64,000 bases of DNA, taken from Hyperoodon ampullatus. Lineage: Eukaryota; Chordata; Mammalia; Artiodactyla; Ziphiidae. This document shows positions 8,810 to 21,198 of this stretch, piece after piece (the first letter of the stretch is position 1; each line of letters starts with the position of its first letter). Under the pieces are notes generated by a model. It saw only the letters and a list, made by a program, of their open reading frames with translations, ran no database searches and was not told where the DNA came from. Made by a program: the position numbers and the translations under genes. The DNA is taken from positions 3,524,501 to 3,588,500 of the forward strand of contig OX457065.1 of the NCBI GenBank assembly GCA_949752795.1. Reading direction: 5' to 3'.

Positions 8810-11800
8810 TAATCTAAGTCATATAATTCGCTGGTGTACAATTATTCATAGTATTCCATTTTGTTTCTGTGAGGTTGGTAATAATGTCCCATCTTTCATT
8901 TGTGATTCTAGTCATTGAAGTCTTCTCTATTTTTTTTTACTGGTTCATCAGTCTAGCAGTTTGTCAATTTTGTTGATTTTTTTTTTTCAGAGAACCAGCT
9001 TTTGGTTTCATTGACTTTCCCTATTTTTCTATTCTCCATTTCATTAATTTCCTTTTGAATCTTTATTATTTCCTTCCTTCTGCTTACTTCAGAAGAGTTT
9101 GTTCTTCTTTTATCAGTGTCTTAAGGTAGAAGATTAGATTATTGACTTGACACCCCCCTTTTCAAAATCTAGGCATTTACAACTATAATTTTTTTTTCCT
9201 TCTAAGCACTGCATTAGCTGCATCTCACAAGTTTAGGAATGTTGTGTCTTTGTTTTCATTCCTTTGAAGTATTTTTCATTTCATTCAAAGTATTTTCTAA
9301 TTTCCCTTATGATTTCTTCTTTGCTATATTGGTTATTAAGGAGTGTATTGATATCTAATTTCAGTCCATTGTGGATGGAGATCATAGTTTGTATTATTTC
9401 TATCCTCTTAAATTTATTGAGGTCTGTTTTGTGGCCTAACATATAGTCTATCCTGGAAAATGTTCCATGTATACTTGAGAAAAATGCATATTATGCAGTT
9501 GTTGGGTGGAGTGTTCCATAGGTGTCTTTTAGGTCTAGTTGGTTTATAGGGTTGTTCAAATAATGTATTTCCTTTTTGCTCTTCTCACTTGTTGTAGTAT
9601 CCATTTTGAATACAACAATTTTTATTGAAATTTCCAATTTTTATTGACTTGTCTATTTTTTTCCTTCATGTACTTTGGGGCTCTGTTGTTAGGTGCACGT
9701 ATCTTTATTTATAATTGTTATATCTTCCTGATGGATTGACTTTTTTAAAAGCCATGTTTATTTCTAGTAATGTTTTGTTTTAAAGTCTATTTTTTTCTGA
9801 TATTAGTGAACCCATTTCAGCTTTCTTATGATTGCTTGTTACATGATATATCTTTTTCCTGCCTTTCACTTTCAATCTTTTTGTGTCTTTAAACCTAAGG
9901 TGTTTTTCTTGTAGATAGCATGGAGTTGGAACTCATTTTTAAAATCCAGTCTAACAACTCTTGCCTTTTGATTGGATTATCTCAATCACATTTAACGGTA
10001 TAATTGATACACTTGGATTTACAGTCTGCCACTTTACTTTTTGTTTTCTGTATGTCTCATGTTTTCCCTGTTCCTCTATTTCTTCTTTACTGGTTTCTTT
10101 TTAAGTGAATATTTTCTTATGTAGTATCTATGTTTCTTTGATAATTTTACTATATGTTTTAAAATTATTTCCTTAGTGGTTATTCTAGGGCTTACTAAAT
10201 ACATATTATCTTTTCAAAATCAGCTTCATATTTATACTAACTTAATTCCAGTGAGAAATAGAAATGTTACTTTATGTAGTTCTACTCACTGTTTTCCCTT
10301 TTTGTGATATTGTTATACATATTCATCTAAAACTATTACAAGCCCAAGAATATGTTATAATTATTACTTTATAGAATTTTATGTCTTTTAAAGAAGTGAA
10401 GAGAAAAAAGAGGGTAAGTATATGTTTGTAGCTTCTGTTATGTTAACTTTCTTATTTATCATTTCTAGTTCTTTTCATTTGTTCTGGTGGATATTATTTA
10501 CTATTTGGAGTCATTTTCTTAGGCCAGTACAGCTTTGCTTCCACCCACCTTCTTGTACTTTTATTGGCATTTCTACATTTAGAAATAAATAAATACATTT
10601 ATTGGCATTGACTTTTCTATATTTTATAGGCCCGACAATACATTATATACATATTACTTTATATAATTGCTTTTAAAATCAATTAATAGAAGAAAGGAGA
10701 ATAAATATGAACTTATACTAACTTTGATAATTACACAATTAGTTTTATCAGTCCTTTTTGTAAAATGTGAATATAGGATTCTTGGTTCACAGTTTTTTCT
10801 TTGAGCACTTTGCATATATTATCCAATTGCCTTCTGGCTTCCATTATTTCTGATGAGAAATGAGGTGTTAATCTTATTGGGATTCCTTTGCAAATGATGA
10901 GTCATTTTTCTATTGCTGCTTTCAAGATTTTCTCTTTGTCTTTGGATTTCAGCATTTTTACTATAATGTGCCTGCTTGTGGATTTCTTTGTGTTTATCCT
11001 GTTTGGAGTTTAATGAGATTCCTGGATATATAGATTAATGTTTTTCAATAAATTTGGGTAGTTTTAAGCTATTTTTTTTTGAAAATTTTTTTGTTCCTTT
11101 CTGACTCTCCTTTCCTTCTGATACTCCTATTACATGTATGTTTTGCTTAATGATGTCCCATATTTCTCTGAAGCTCTATTCATTCTTTGTTAGTCTTTTT
11201 TCCTTTCTGCTCTTCAGATTTCATGATCTCTATCAGTTTATCTTCAAGTTCACTAATTCTTTCTTGTGCATGTTCAAATATATGGTTGAGCCCCTTTAGT
11301 GAATTTTTCATTTCAATTATTGTACTTTTCAACTCCAGAATTTCTACTTGGTTCTTTTTTTTTTTTTTTTTAATAATTTCCATCTCTTTACTGAAATTCT
11401 CAGTTGGATGTGGCATTGTCATCATACCTTCCTTTACTGCTTTAATCATGGTTTCCTTTAGTTCTTTGAACATATTTGCCATTGCTATTTTGAAGTCTTT
11501 GTTAGGTTCCACAAATCTGGTCATCCTCACAGGCAGTTATAGTCACTTATTTTTTCCTTTCTCTGCTTATGAGTCATCATGTCCTATTTCTTAGATGTCT
11601 CATGATTTTTTTGTTGTTGTTAGAAACTAGACATCTTAAATAATGTATTGTAGCAAATCTGAATGCTAGTCCTAACTTTAAGGGCTTGTTATTGTTATTT
11701 CCTTATTTACTTGTGACTTGCTGTATTGTCTCATTAAAGTTTATTTCTCCCCAACTCCAACAGTGTGTACCTTCTGATGTCATTCCTCATAGGGAACAGC

Positions 11801-12900
11801 CTTGGGTATGCCAGGGTGGTCCTGGGATGACATGGTTTTTATAGGACTCTCTTTGACTGTCTGTTTCCCTGGCCACACCCAGCTGTTAAGCTCCACTAAT
11901 TGCTGGCTGATTGCCCTATTGTCTTCAGCAATGCCCTGGGGCATACATTTCTTCACAGACTGATCCAGTCAAAACCAGGCTCCTTCTAACAGATAGTTCC
12001 TGAGATCAGTGTTGGAGTTGTGTTGTAACACCCAGGAGGGCTCTTCCCAGCTTTCTCTTTCCATGGTTCTCTTCAGCAAAATGGCTGGTATACCATTTAA
12101 CCTATATCACCAATGAATTTATCAGTTGCCTCCCAATTGCTGCTCACCACAACTTCCACTGTTTTTTTAATGTGCTCTTAGGCTTGAGCTTCTCCACATT
12201 GATTGCAAATTAAATGAGTTCCTTTGAAAGAAATTTGGAGCTCTCTTTTCTATGGCCTGCTTCTTCCTCCAAGCAGAATCTCTTGATGCGTAGTTCTGGT
12301 GCTAGGAGTGGGGCAATGGTGAACTTCTCTTTGGATGACACCCCAAATTTAGGGCCTGAGTGTTTAGTGTATGCGGGGAAGCAGTCCAAGGTCTTGGCTT
12401 ACCTCTCTTGGTGTGGAACCCTTGCCCCATGAGCTGGAGCAAGGGTAAGTGGGTCTCCGTGGATCTGTGCCCAAGGCAGAACCTCCATGCCATGAGTGGG
12501 GACTGAGTGAAAGAAGGAAGAAGGAGTCTTTCCCTCTCGGCTGCACTTGCCTGCAACTTAGACTCAGCAACAGGTAGCTGGAGTAAAACAAGAAATGCTG
12601 ATGTCGTTCTCCTCTTGGGAAGATAGCCCCCGACTAGGAGCTGGGGAAAGAGGAAACCCTGTGTTCTTGGCTGTACCAGTTTGTCTCACTGAGCTGGGAG
12701 TAGGATGGGATGGAGTGGATCTTGGTTTAAATACTACAGATTCTTGCTGTTCTTACTAAATCTTAGTATGTTTTCTTGAATAAATGTTATTCATTTCCAG
12801 ATACTTTAAATGTTTTGTTTTATTTTATTTCTTTTAATTTTCACCTATTTCTCTGGCGAGTCGTCCATGAAAACACTCACGCTGTCAAGCTAGAAGTGGA
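8810..12900 (-). mobile_element. L1M fragment A: 5'UTR, ORF1 and ORF2 endonuclease, minus strand
   Basis: Reading the minus strand from right to left: 12900 to about 11640 is L1M 5'UTR; 11530 to about 10780 is ORF1; about 10000-8830 is the ORF2 endonuclease and the start of reverse transcriptase. A surviving 116-codon ORF1 frame (11180-11530) has coiled-coil sequence including ISELEDKLIEIMKSEEQ, typical of L1 ORF1p. The endonuclease segment near 9432-9472 reads HGTFSRIDYMLGH with the conserved SRID-type motif. Downstream reverse transcriptase, C-terminal domain and 3'UTR are missing. Many stops and frameshifts show that it is dead. Confidence 0.88.
11180..11530 (-). pseudogene. L1 ORF1 remnant (coiled-coil part)
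   Basis: A 116-codon open stretch of L1 ORF1, the RNA-binding chaperone of L1 particles. It holds the heptad-like coiled coil (LELKSTIIEMKNSLKGL, then ISELEDKLIEI) and a lysine run coded by the T-rich tract at 11349-11371. The RRM and C-terminal parts lie in other frames to the left, interrupted by stops. It survives by chance inside L1 fragment A and is not expected to be expressed. Confidence 0.8.
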
Positions 12901-13334
12901 ACTCACAAAGATATTGTCGTAAAATAGTTTCTAGAAGCTATATTGCTTTGCCTTTCATATTTAGGTCCATAGGTCACCTGAGTTTGATTTTTGTATATGA
13001 TGTGAGGTAGGGGTCGAATTTCTTCTTATCCCATATTGAAGAAACGGTCTTTTCCTCATTGTTCAGATGAGTCTTCTTTGTCATAACTCAAATGTCCAAA
13101 TATGGCTGCTCTACTTACCTATTCATCTATTCTTGTGCCAGTACCACACTGTGTTGATTACTGAGGCTTTGTGATTAGTCTTTATATGTCTCTTGGCTGT
13201 TCTAAGCCTCTTGTATATCCATACACATATTACAATTATCTTGTCAATTTCCACCAAATAATCCTCTTGTACTTTGGAACTGCATTGATTGATTCTTTAG
13301 GAATTAAGAGTGAACACCTGAACATAGTTATTTA

Positions 13335-13445
13335 GATCAAGAGTTGGCAGACTGTGACTAGCTGGCCATATCTGCCCACAGCCTGTTTTTGTAGGATACT
13401 CAAGCTAAGAATGGGTTTTACATGTTTAAAGAGTTGTTTTAAAAT
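13335..13445 (-). mobile_element. hAT-type MER element fragment (tentative)
   Basis: AAGAGTTGGCAGACTGTGACT, then GCCCACAGCCTGTTTTTGTA, matches one end of a common non-autonomous hAT element. It interrupts L1 fragment B. The other end is eroded. Confidence 0.55.
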
Positions 13446-15048
13446 AATATGCAAAGGAGGCCAAATTGCTCAGTTTTGATTGCTATTATTTTGTTTAAGA
13501 ATTTTGCATTTATGTTCATGAGTACTATTGGCCTATAATTTTTCTTTTCTTATGATGCCCTTGTTAAATCCAGGGTGCTGTTATCAAGATTATGTTGACC
13601 TCATACAACTAAATTGGAGAGTTTTCTCTCTTTTTCTGTTTTCTGGAATATTAGTGGAAAGTAAACTTTGCTTCTTTCTTACGTATTTGGTAGAATTTTT
13701 CTGGGTTTTCAGGGTGGAAAATATTTAAATATAGATAGACTTTCTATAATAGTTATAGGTCTACTCACAGTTCTGTTTCTTATCTCAATTTGACATTTTG
13801 CACTTTTCTAGGAATTTTTCCATTTTACCTATATTTTCAAATTTATAGCTATAAAATTGTCCATAACATCACCTTATCATTTTTGAACGTCTGCAGGATC
13901 TGTAGAGATGTCCCTTTTTTATTCCCAATATTAATAATTTGTGTCTTCATTCTCTCATTTCCTTGATCAGTCTTATAAGGAGTTTATTGGCTTTATTATT
14001 AGGCTTTTCAAAAATATAACTTTTGGCATTATTGATCCTCTTTATCATATGTTTCTTGTTTTATTAACTTCTGTTATTTTCTTTATTATTTTCCTTCTAT
14101 TTACTCTCTTTGGATTTATTTTGTCATTTTTCATCAAACTTCTTAAAGGTTCACTGATTTCTTTCCAGCTTTTCTTCTTTTTAAATGCTAAAAAATTTTA
14201 ATTCATGTTTAAGCATTGCGTTAGCTTTGGTCAAAAGTTTTGATATGTAACATTTTCATTATCTTGTAGTTAAATATGTTTTCTAATTTTCTTCATGATT
14301 TCTTTATTGACCTATTCGTTATTTGGAACTATATATTTTAACTTCCAAAAAATGAGAATTTCCTAGTTATTGATTTCTATCCTAATTGTATTGTGGTCAG
14401 AGAGTGTACTCTAGGTGATTTCAGATCTTTTATACGTGTCAAAACTTGCCTTACAGCCTAGAGTATGGTCAATTTTTTGTCCAACTGTGCTAGAAGAAAG
14501 AGAAACATTTTGTACTTGTGTGTGCAGTGTTCTATATGTGTTAATTAGGTCATGTCTGTTTGCCATGTTGTTCACATCTTATGCATTCTCACTGATTTTT
14601 GTGTTTTTGTTTTATCAATTACGGAGAGAGGCACAATCTGCCAATATGATCATGGACTTTTCTGCTTCTCCTTGTATTTCTGACAATTTTTGCTTTATAT
14701 ATTTTGAGGCCAGATTATTAGATGTTTTCAAATTTAGAATTGCTATGGAGTTCTGGTATATTGAATTTTTAATAGTGTGAAGTGCCCTACTTTATATGTC
14801 TACTAATGCTTTTTGCTTTAATGCCTACTTTGCTTGGTATTAACATAATTGTACCTGCTGACTTTTGGTCTTATTGTTTGCCTGCATATGCTCCATTGTT
14901 AATTTTCAATCTATTAATTATCTTTTATTTCCTTTATATCTTTTGAAAATAGCACATAGTAATAGTTTTAAAAATCCAATCTGACAATGTTTTTCTTATA
15001 GTAGGAGGTTTTTAGTCAATTTACATTTTATGTAATTGTTGCTACATT

Positions 15049-15396
15049 ATTGATTTCTTTTTGGCCATGCCATGTGACATTCAGGATCTTAGTTCCCAGA
15101 CCAGGGATTGAACCCGTGCCCCCTGCATTGGGAGTGCCAAGTCTTTTTTTTTTTTTTTTTTTGCAGTACGTGGGCCTCTCACTGTTGTGGCCTCTCCCGT
15201 TGCAGAGCACAGGCTCCAGACGCCCAGGCTCAGCGGCCATGCCTCACGGGCCCAGCCGCTCCGCGGCATGTGGGATCTTCCCAGATTGGGGCACGAACCC
15301 GTGTCCCCTGCATCAGCAGGCAGACTCTCAATCACTGTGCCACCAGGGAAGCCCGGGAGTGCCAAGTCTTAACCACTGGACTGCCAGGGAAGTCCC
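15049..15396 (-). mobile_element. CHR-type SINE (outer copy), minus strand
   Basis: A tRNA-derived CHR SINE whose head (GGGACTTCCC, seen as gggaagtccc) ends at about 15396 and whose degenerate tail is near 15049-15060. It carries the internal B-box-like GGATTGAACCCG (complement). A 7-bp TSD, CTACATT, is at 15042-15048 and 15396-15402. It is split by the inner SINE at 15146-15354. Its host is L1 fragment B. Confidence 0.85.
15146..15354 (-). mobile_element. CHR-2-like SINE nested in a CHR SINE, minus strand
   Basis: Inserted inside the outer SINE with a perfect 16-bp TSD, GGGAGTGCCAAGTCTT, at 15130-15145 and 15355-15370. It starts with a T run (its A-tail) and ends with the complement of GGGCTTCCCTGGTGGCACAG. 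It matches the other young CHR-2-like copies in this window. Confidence 0.95.
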
Positions 15397-15834
15397 TACA
15401 TTTAGGTTTAAATTTAACATCTTACCAAGTGCTTTTTAATTGTCCAACATGTGCCATTTTCCTTATTCTCTACTTCAATGACAATTTCATTTATCTAAGA
15501 ATTCATAAATTCTTATTTATTTAAGAACTTAAGAAATTATCCCTTGTTAATTTGGAAAGTATATACTGTTTTAATATTCTTTTAGTAGTTACCCTAGAGA
15601 TTACAATAGGCATCCTTCATTTATCAAAGTCTAATGTTAATTGGTACTTTACCCTTTCCTGGACCATGCAAGGACTTTGGCATATTTGAATTTAAATTAG
15701 CCTCTTGACTTTTATGCTGTTGCTGTCATTTATTTTAATTCCATATATATTTTAACACTGTAATATTACTTGTCGTAGTATTATCAGTATTCATTTAGAC
15801 TTATCTGCATATTTTAAAAGTTTTTGTTTTGAGG

Positions 15835-17645
15835 TATTTTTAGACTTACTTAGTAGTTGCAAAAATTGTTCAGAGAGGGCTTCCCTGGTGGCGCAGTGGT
15901 TGAGAGTCCTCCTGCCGATGCAGGGGACACGGGTTCGTGCCCCGGTCCGGGAGGATCCCACATGCCGCAGAGCCGCTGGGCCCGTGAGCCATGGCCGCTG
16001 AGCCTGCGCGTCCGGAGCCTGTGCTCCGAAACAGGAGAGGCCACAACAGTGAGAGGCCCGCGTACCGCAAAAAAAAAAAAAAAAAAAATTGTTCAGAGAA
16101 CTCCACTGCACCCTTCACCCAGCTACTCCCAATGATAATATCTTTATAACCACAGTACAGTGAACCAGACCAGGTGATTAACAGTGATGCAGTGCAATGA
16201 ACTAAACTATAGACCTTATTCAAACTCACCAGTTTTTACATACACTCCTTTTATAAGGGGTGGGAAGGAATGTACTTATAGTTCTATGAAATTTTATCAC
16301 ACATGTAAATTCATGTAACCATCATCACAATAAGAATACAGAAATATTCTATGATCTCAAAGAAACTCTCATGCTACCCCTTTATAGTCACACTCTTCCC
16401 TCAACCCTAACCCCTGGCAACCACTGATCTTTTCTCCTTAATTATAGCTTTGTCACTTTGAGAATGTTATATAAATGGAATCATATAGTATGTTACCTGA
16501 GATTGGCTTTTTCCTCCGTCAGTGTAATGTCTTTGAAATCTATCCAAGTTGTTGCATGTATCAGTAGTTCATTTCTTTTTATTTCTGAGTAGTAGTCCAT
16601 GATATGAATGTATCATTGTTTGTTTAATCATTCACCTGTTGAGGAACATTCTGGCTGTTTCCAGTTTTTGCCTGTTACTTATAAGGCTGTTATGAACATT
16701 TGTGTAAGGTTTTTATGTGGACATAAGTTTTTATTTCTCTGAGGTAAATACCCAGGCGTGTGGTTGTTGAGCTGTATTGTAGTTTCAAAAGAAAGTGGCA
16801 AACTGTTTTCCACAGTAACTATAGTATTTTACACTTCCATGAGCAATGTATGGGAGATCCAATTTCTCTATATCCTCACCAGCACTTTTCCTTATTTTTA
16901 ATTTTAGCTGTTATAATAGGTGTGTAGAGATATTTCATCCTGATCTTAGTTTGCTTTTCCCTAATGATAATGATATTGAACAACTTTTCATGTGTTTATT
17001 CACCATCCATATATACTCTTTGGTAAAATGTCTCTTCGTGTCTTTTGCCCTTTAAAATTTGATTGCTTGCTCTTCTGCCTGTTTTTTTAATGTGGAGTTT
17101 TGAGAATTATTTATATATTCTAGATATGAGTCCTTTGCCAGATACATGGTTGCAAATACTCTCTCCTGGTCTGTTAATTTTCTTTTCATCCTCTTAACAA
17201 GGTTTTGCAGAGAAAGAGTTTTAAATTTTGATGAAATTCAGTATATTGATTTTTTTCCTTTTATGGATCATGCTTTTAGTGTCAATTTAAGTACTATTCA
17301 CAAAGCCAAGGCTTTCTCCTAGGTTTTCTTCCATAAGCTTTATAGTTTTATGTTTTGAATTTAAACCTATGATCTGTTTTTGCACTAAGATGTGAGGCTT
17401 AAGTCTAGATTCGTTTGTTCACCTATGGATATCCAGCTGCTGTAGCATTTGTTGAGAAGACTAGCGTTCCTCCACCAAACTGCTTTTTGCGTATTTGTCA
17501 AAAATCAGTTGGCTATACTTGTGTGGCTCTATTTCTGAGTTCTGTGTTTTGTTCCATTGATCGATGTGTCCACCTCTTCACCAAATACCACACAGTCTTG
17601 CTTACTGTAGTGATATGGTAATACTTTATCTGATATTAAATAGCT
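15835..17645 (-). mobile_element. L1M fragment C: 3'UTR and ORF2 C-terminus, minus strand
   Basis: Its left end is L1M 3'UTR (CCCTTCACCCAGCTACTCCC, ATAAATGGAATCATATAGTA). It then continues through the complement of the ORF2 C-terminal region (GTTTGTTTAATCATTCACCTG, ACAAGGTTTTGCAGAGAAAGAG) to about 17645. It contains the CHR SINE at 15877-16083. At about 17645 it jumps to upstream ORF2 sequence (fragment D), so the reverse-transcriptase part is missing. Confidence 0.85.
15877..16083 (+). mobile_element. CHR-2-like SINE, plus strand
   Basis: Starts GGGCTTCCCTGGTGGCGCAG, with an A-box-like head, a B-box-like GGGTTCGTGCCCC and a poly(A) tail. A perfect 16-bp TSD (AAAAATTGTTCAGAGA) lies at 15861-15876 and 16084-16099. 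The clean TSD and long A-tail indicate a recent insertion into L1 fragment C. Confidence 0.97.
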
Positions 17646-19985
17646 ATTCCTGCCTTCTTTTGTTTAGTGTTTGCATAATATAACTTTCTCATCCTTTTAC
17701 TTTACCCGTGTCTTTAAGTGAGGTCCTTGTAGAAAAGCATATAGTTGGGGTCGTGTTTTTATTTACTCTGCCAATCTGTCCTTTAATTTACACTTAATGT
17801 AATGCTGGTTCATTTTCTGTTTATTCCCTCTGTTTTTCGTTTCACCATTTCTTTTTCCTGCTTTCCTGTGGGTTACTTGAACAGCTGTTAGAATCCCATT
17901 TTGATTTATCTGCAGTGTGCTTGTATCTTCTTGTATAAATTTTTATTGGTTGCTATAGATATTACATTATACATACATAACTTATCAGCACCTGCTGGTG
18001 CTGACATTTGACTAGTCTGAGCAAAGTGTAGAAACTTTATCTCTCTTTACATTCCTGTACCCTCCCTTGTTTATAATACAATGGCCTTAAATATTTCCTC
18101 TAGGTTCATTGAGAACTACATCAGACAATATTATAGTTTTGCTTCAACCATGTAACGTAATTTAAAAACCCCAAGAGGAGAAAGACCGTCTTTTGTATTT
18201 ACCCATATTTTTACTCTTTCTGTTCCTCTTTCCTGTTGTTCCAAAAGTTCCTTCTTTTATCATTTCTTTTTTCTTCAAGAACTTCCATAAGCCATCATTT
18301 TAAACAATTTCTCTTATTTTTCTTCTGAGAATGCCTTGATTTTCCCTTTATTCCTGCAGGATAATTTTGCTGGATACAGGATTCTAGGTTAAGGGTTCTG
18401 TTCTTTGAGTGCTTTGAAAAATGTGCTACTTCTTCCTTCTGATCTCTGTGGTTTCTGATGAGAAACCCACTGTCATTTGAATTGTTTTTCTCTTTTAGGG
18501 AAGGTGTTGTATTTATCCTACTGCTTTCAAGATTTTTTTTTTTTTTGCCTTTAAATTGAAGCAGTTTCATTGTAGTGTGTCTTGGTGTGAATATCTTTGA
18601 GATAATCTTATTTGGGATTTGTTCAGCTTCTTGAATCTGTAGGTTTATGTCTTTACCAGATGTGAGGATTTTTTAGTTGTTATTTGAATACTTTTTCAAT
18701 CCCACTGTCTTTCTCCTCTCTTCCTGGGACTTTGATGGTGTGAATGTAAGATTTTTTTTTTAATAGTCTCATAGATCTTTTTTTCCCCCAGTTTATTTTC
18801 TCTGTTATTCAGATATGGCAGTGTCTACTGTTCTGTCTTCAAGTTCACTGATTATTTCCTCTGTCTTATCCACTCTGCTTTTGAGTCCATCCATAGGGTC
18901 TTTACAATTTCAGTTATAAAATTTCCATTTTGTTCTTTTATATCTATTCTATTTCTTTGTTGAGACTTTGTATTTCTTCACTGAAGCTTTGTGTTTTTTC
19001 ATTTGTTTCAAGTGTGTTCACAGTTGCTTGTTGAAGCACTTTTATAATGGCTGCTTTAAAATGCTTGTCAGGTCATTCTAACATCTGTGTCATGTTGCTA
19101 TTGGAATCTGCTATTGTCTTTTCTCATTCAAGTTGAGATTTTTCTAGTTGAGATTTTCTAGGTATGGTGAATTATTTTCAGTGGTATCTGGGACATTTGT
19201 GTGTTATGTTGGGAGTCTCTGGACCTCACTTAACTATTTTGTTTCAGCAGGGCTCCTCTGACACTGCACTGCTGGGGTAGGAAGAGTCATCTCAGTGCTG
19301 TCAGGTGGGAAAGGGAATCCAGGTTTTCTAATAGGCTTCCGTTGATAACTTTGAGGCTCATGCCTCGTTATTGCTGGGCATTGAAGTTTCCCACTAGACC
19401 TCTGCTGACATATGTGGATGTGAGGGAGAGGGAAACTTTGTTACTGCTCCTCACATGGTCCCCTTCACATTGAGGGGGTGTCTCATCACACTGAGGCAAT
19501 GGTGAAGATCCTGACTCCTACTTGTCCACCTCTGACACCTCCCCAGAGGGGTGGGGGTGAATGCTCTGGCCTCCCACTCAACCTTTGCTGATAAGAATGG
19601 GGATGGGGGCACAGTTTTTTTCCATGAAGCAGTAGGCTGGTTTGGCTAGAGGAAGGCAGTTACCTAACAATTTTCTGCCTGGCTAGGTTTGTTCTTTCTT
19701 GGTTCTTTTGCTAGAAAAATCAGACTTTTTGAAGTACTTTGAAATTTCTGTACCCCTTGGTATTTCTGCTGGCTTTTCCAGCACCCAGTCTGAGATCTAG
19801 AAGACAACAAAGAAGACTTGGGAAACTCACTGCCATGTCTTCATGAGTCTCGAGGTCTCTAGCTGGTCTGCTTTCTTCTCTCCAACTTTCAGAGTATTTA
19901 TTCTCTATATGGAAGAGGGTTTTTAGTTGTACTTAGAGGTATAGGCAGAAGTGCATCTACTCCATCCTGTCCTGTGTGAAATTTT
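17645..19985 (-). mobile_element. L1M fragment D: 5'UTR, ORF1 and start of ORF2, minus strand
   Basis: Right to left: 19985-19200 is L1M 5'UTR with GC-richer CCTCTGACACTGC-type repeats; 19150-18300 is ORF1 (its complement includes TTTGTTTCAAGTGTGTTCAC and CTTCAAGTTCACTGATTATT); 18300-17645 is the inter-ORF region and the endonuclease N-terminus. Together with fragment C this may be one L1 internally deleted across endonuclease and reverse transcriptase, but two abutting pieces fit equally well. Confidence 0.8.
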
Positions 19986-21011
19986 GATTATTAACTAATT
20001 TATTTACTTGTTATAATTCTTTCAGATTTTTATTTTACTTTAATTAGTTTTTGGTAATTTGTGTCTTTTGATAGTTTCCTCAAAATTGTCTAATTTGTTG
20101 GCAAAAAATGGTTCATAATGTTCCCTTATTATCCTTTTAATTATTAAAGAATGAGTAAGAATATCTTTTCTTTCATTCGTGATTTTGTTAATTTGTATCA
20201 GTATCTTCCATCTTTTTTTCTTAGTCAATCTAGCTGAAGTTTTGTCAGTTTTGTTGATCTTTTCAAAGATAAAAATTTTAGATTCATTGGTTTTTCTCTG
20301 TTGTCTGCCTGTTTTCTATTCTATTGATTCTGCTCTAATCTTTATTATTTTATTTCTTCTGCTTGCTTTGCATTTAACATGGTCTTCATTTTCTAGTTTC
20401 TTAAGGCAGAAACTTACGTTATTGATTTGAGATCTTTATGCTTTCCTGATATAGGTGTTTAAAGCTTTCAACATCCCTGTAAGCACTAGTTTAACTGCAT
20501 CCCATAAATTTTGATATGTTTTGTTTTTGTTTAATTCAGGTCAAATATTTTCGAACTTCCTTTGTTGCTTCTTCTTTGGCTCATAGGTTATTTAGAAGTG
20601 TGTCATTTAATTACTAAATAGTTAGGGATTTCCCATATTTCTTTCTGTGGCTGTTTTCTAATTTAATTTTGTGGTTGGAGAGCATATTTCATATGATTTT
20701 CATTTTAAAAAATGTATTGAGACTTGTTTTGTGTCTTAACATGTGTTCTATCCTGAAGACTATGCCATGTGCACTTGAGAAGAATGAGTATTGTTTTGTT
20801 GTTGGGTGGAGTATTCTGTAGATGTCTGTTAGGGCTAGTTGGTTTATAGTGTTTAGTGTTCTATTTCCTTTTAGCTCGTCTTCCTAGTTGTTCTATCTGT
20901 TATTGGAAGAGGGTATTGAAGTCCACCCACTATTGCTGAATTTCTGTTTCTCCATTCATTTCTTTTAACTTTGTGTATTTTAGGGGTCTACTCTTAGATG
21001 CAAACATGTTT

Positions 21012-21198
21012 GTTTGTTTTTGATCTGGACCATTTTTAAAGGCTTTATTGCATTTGTTACAATATTGCTTCTGCTTTTTATGTTTTTGGTTTTTTGTCCC
21101 TGAGGCATGTGGGATCTTAACTCCCCAACCAGGGATCGAACCCACACCCCCTGCATTGGAAGGCAACGTCTTAACCACTGGATGGCCAGGGAAGTCCC
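21012..21198 (-). mobile_element. CHR-type SINE, minus strand
   Basis: The right end is the complement of GGGACTTCCCTGGCCATCCA, with a B-box-like GGATCGAACCC (complement) near 21135. The left part is a long diverged tail. A 13-bp TSD, TGCAAACATGTTT, lies at 20999-21011 and 21199-21211. Inserted in L1 fragment E. It belongs to the older CHR form, unlike the younger GGGCTTCCC copies. Confidence 0.88.

Larger units (their letters stand above)
12940..15835 (-). mobile_element. L1M fragment B: ORF2 with inter-ORF region, minus strand
   Basis: Right to left on the minus strand: 15830-15400 is the inter-ORF region upstream of ORF2, 14990-14200 the endonuclease, 14200-13450 the reverse transcriptase, and 13320-12940 the segment beyond it (motifs GTACCACACTGTGTTGATTAC and GTGAGGTAGGGGTCGAA). 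It is interrupted by a CHR SINE pair (15049-15396) and probably by a small hAT fragment (13335-13445). ORF1 and the 3'UTR are absent. No frame is intact. Confidence 0.85.

Noticed and set aside
15050..15439. Frames inside SINE copies (also at 25114, 32817, 59992 and elsewhere)
   Set aside because: CHR SINEs are noncoding; the same peptide-like strings recur at every copy.
15877..15960. tRNA gene call on SINE heads with A-box- and B-box-like motifs
   Set aside because: The motifs are the SINE's tRNA-derived promoter. No cloverleaf or mature tRNA end is present.
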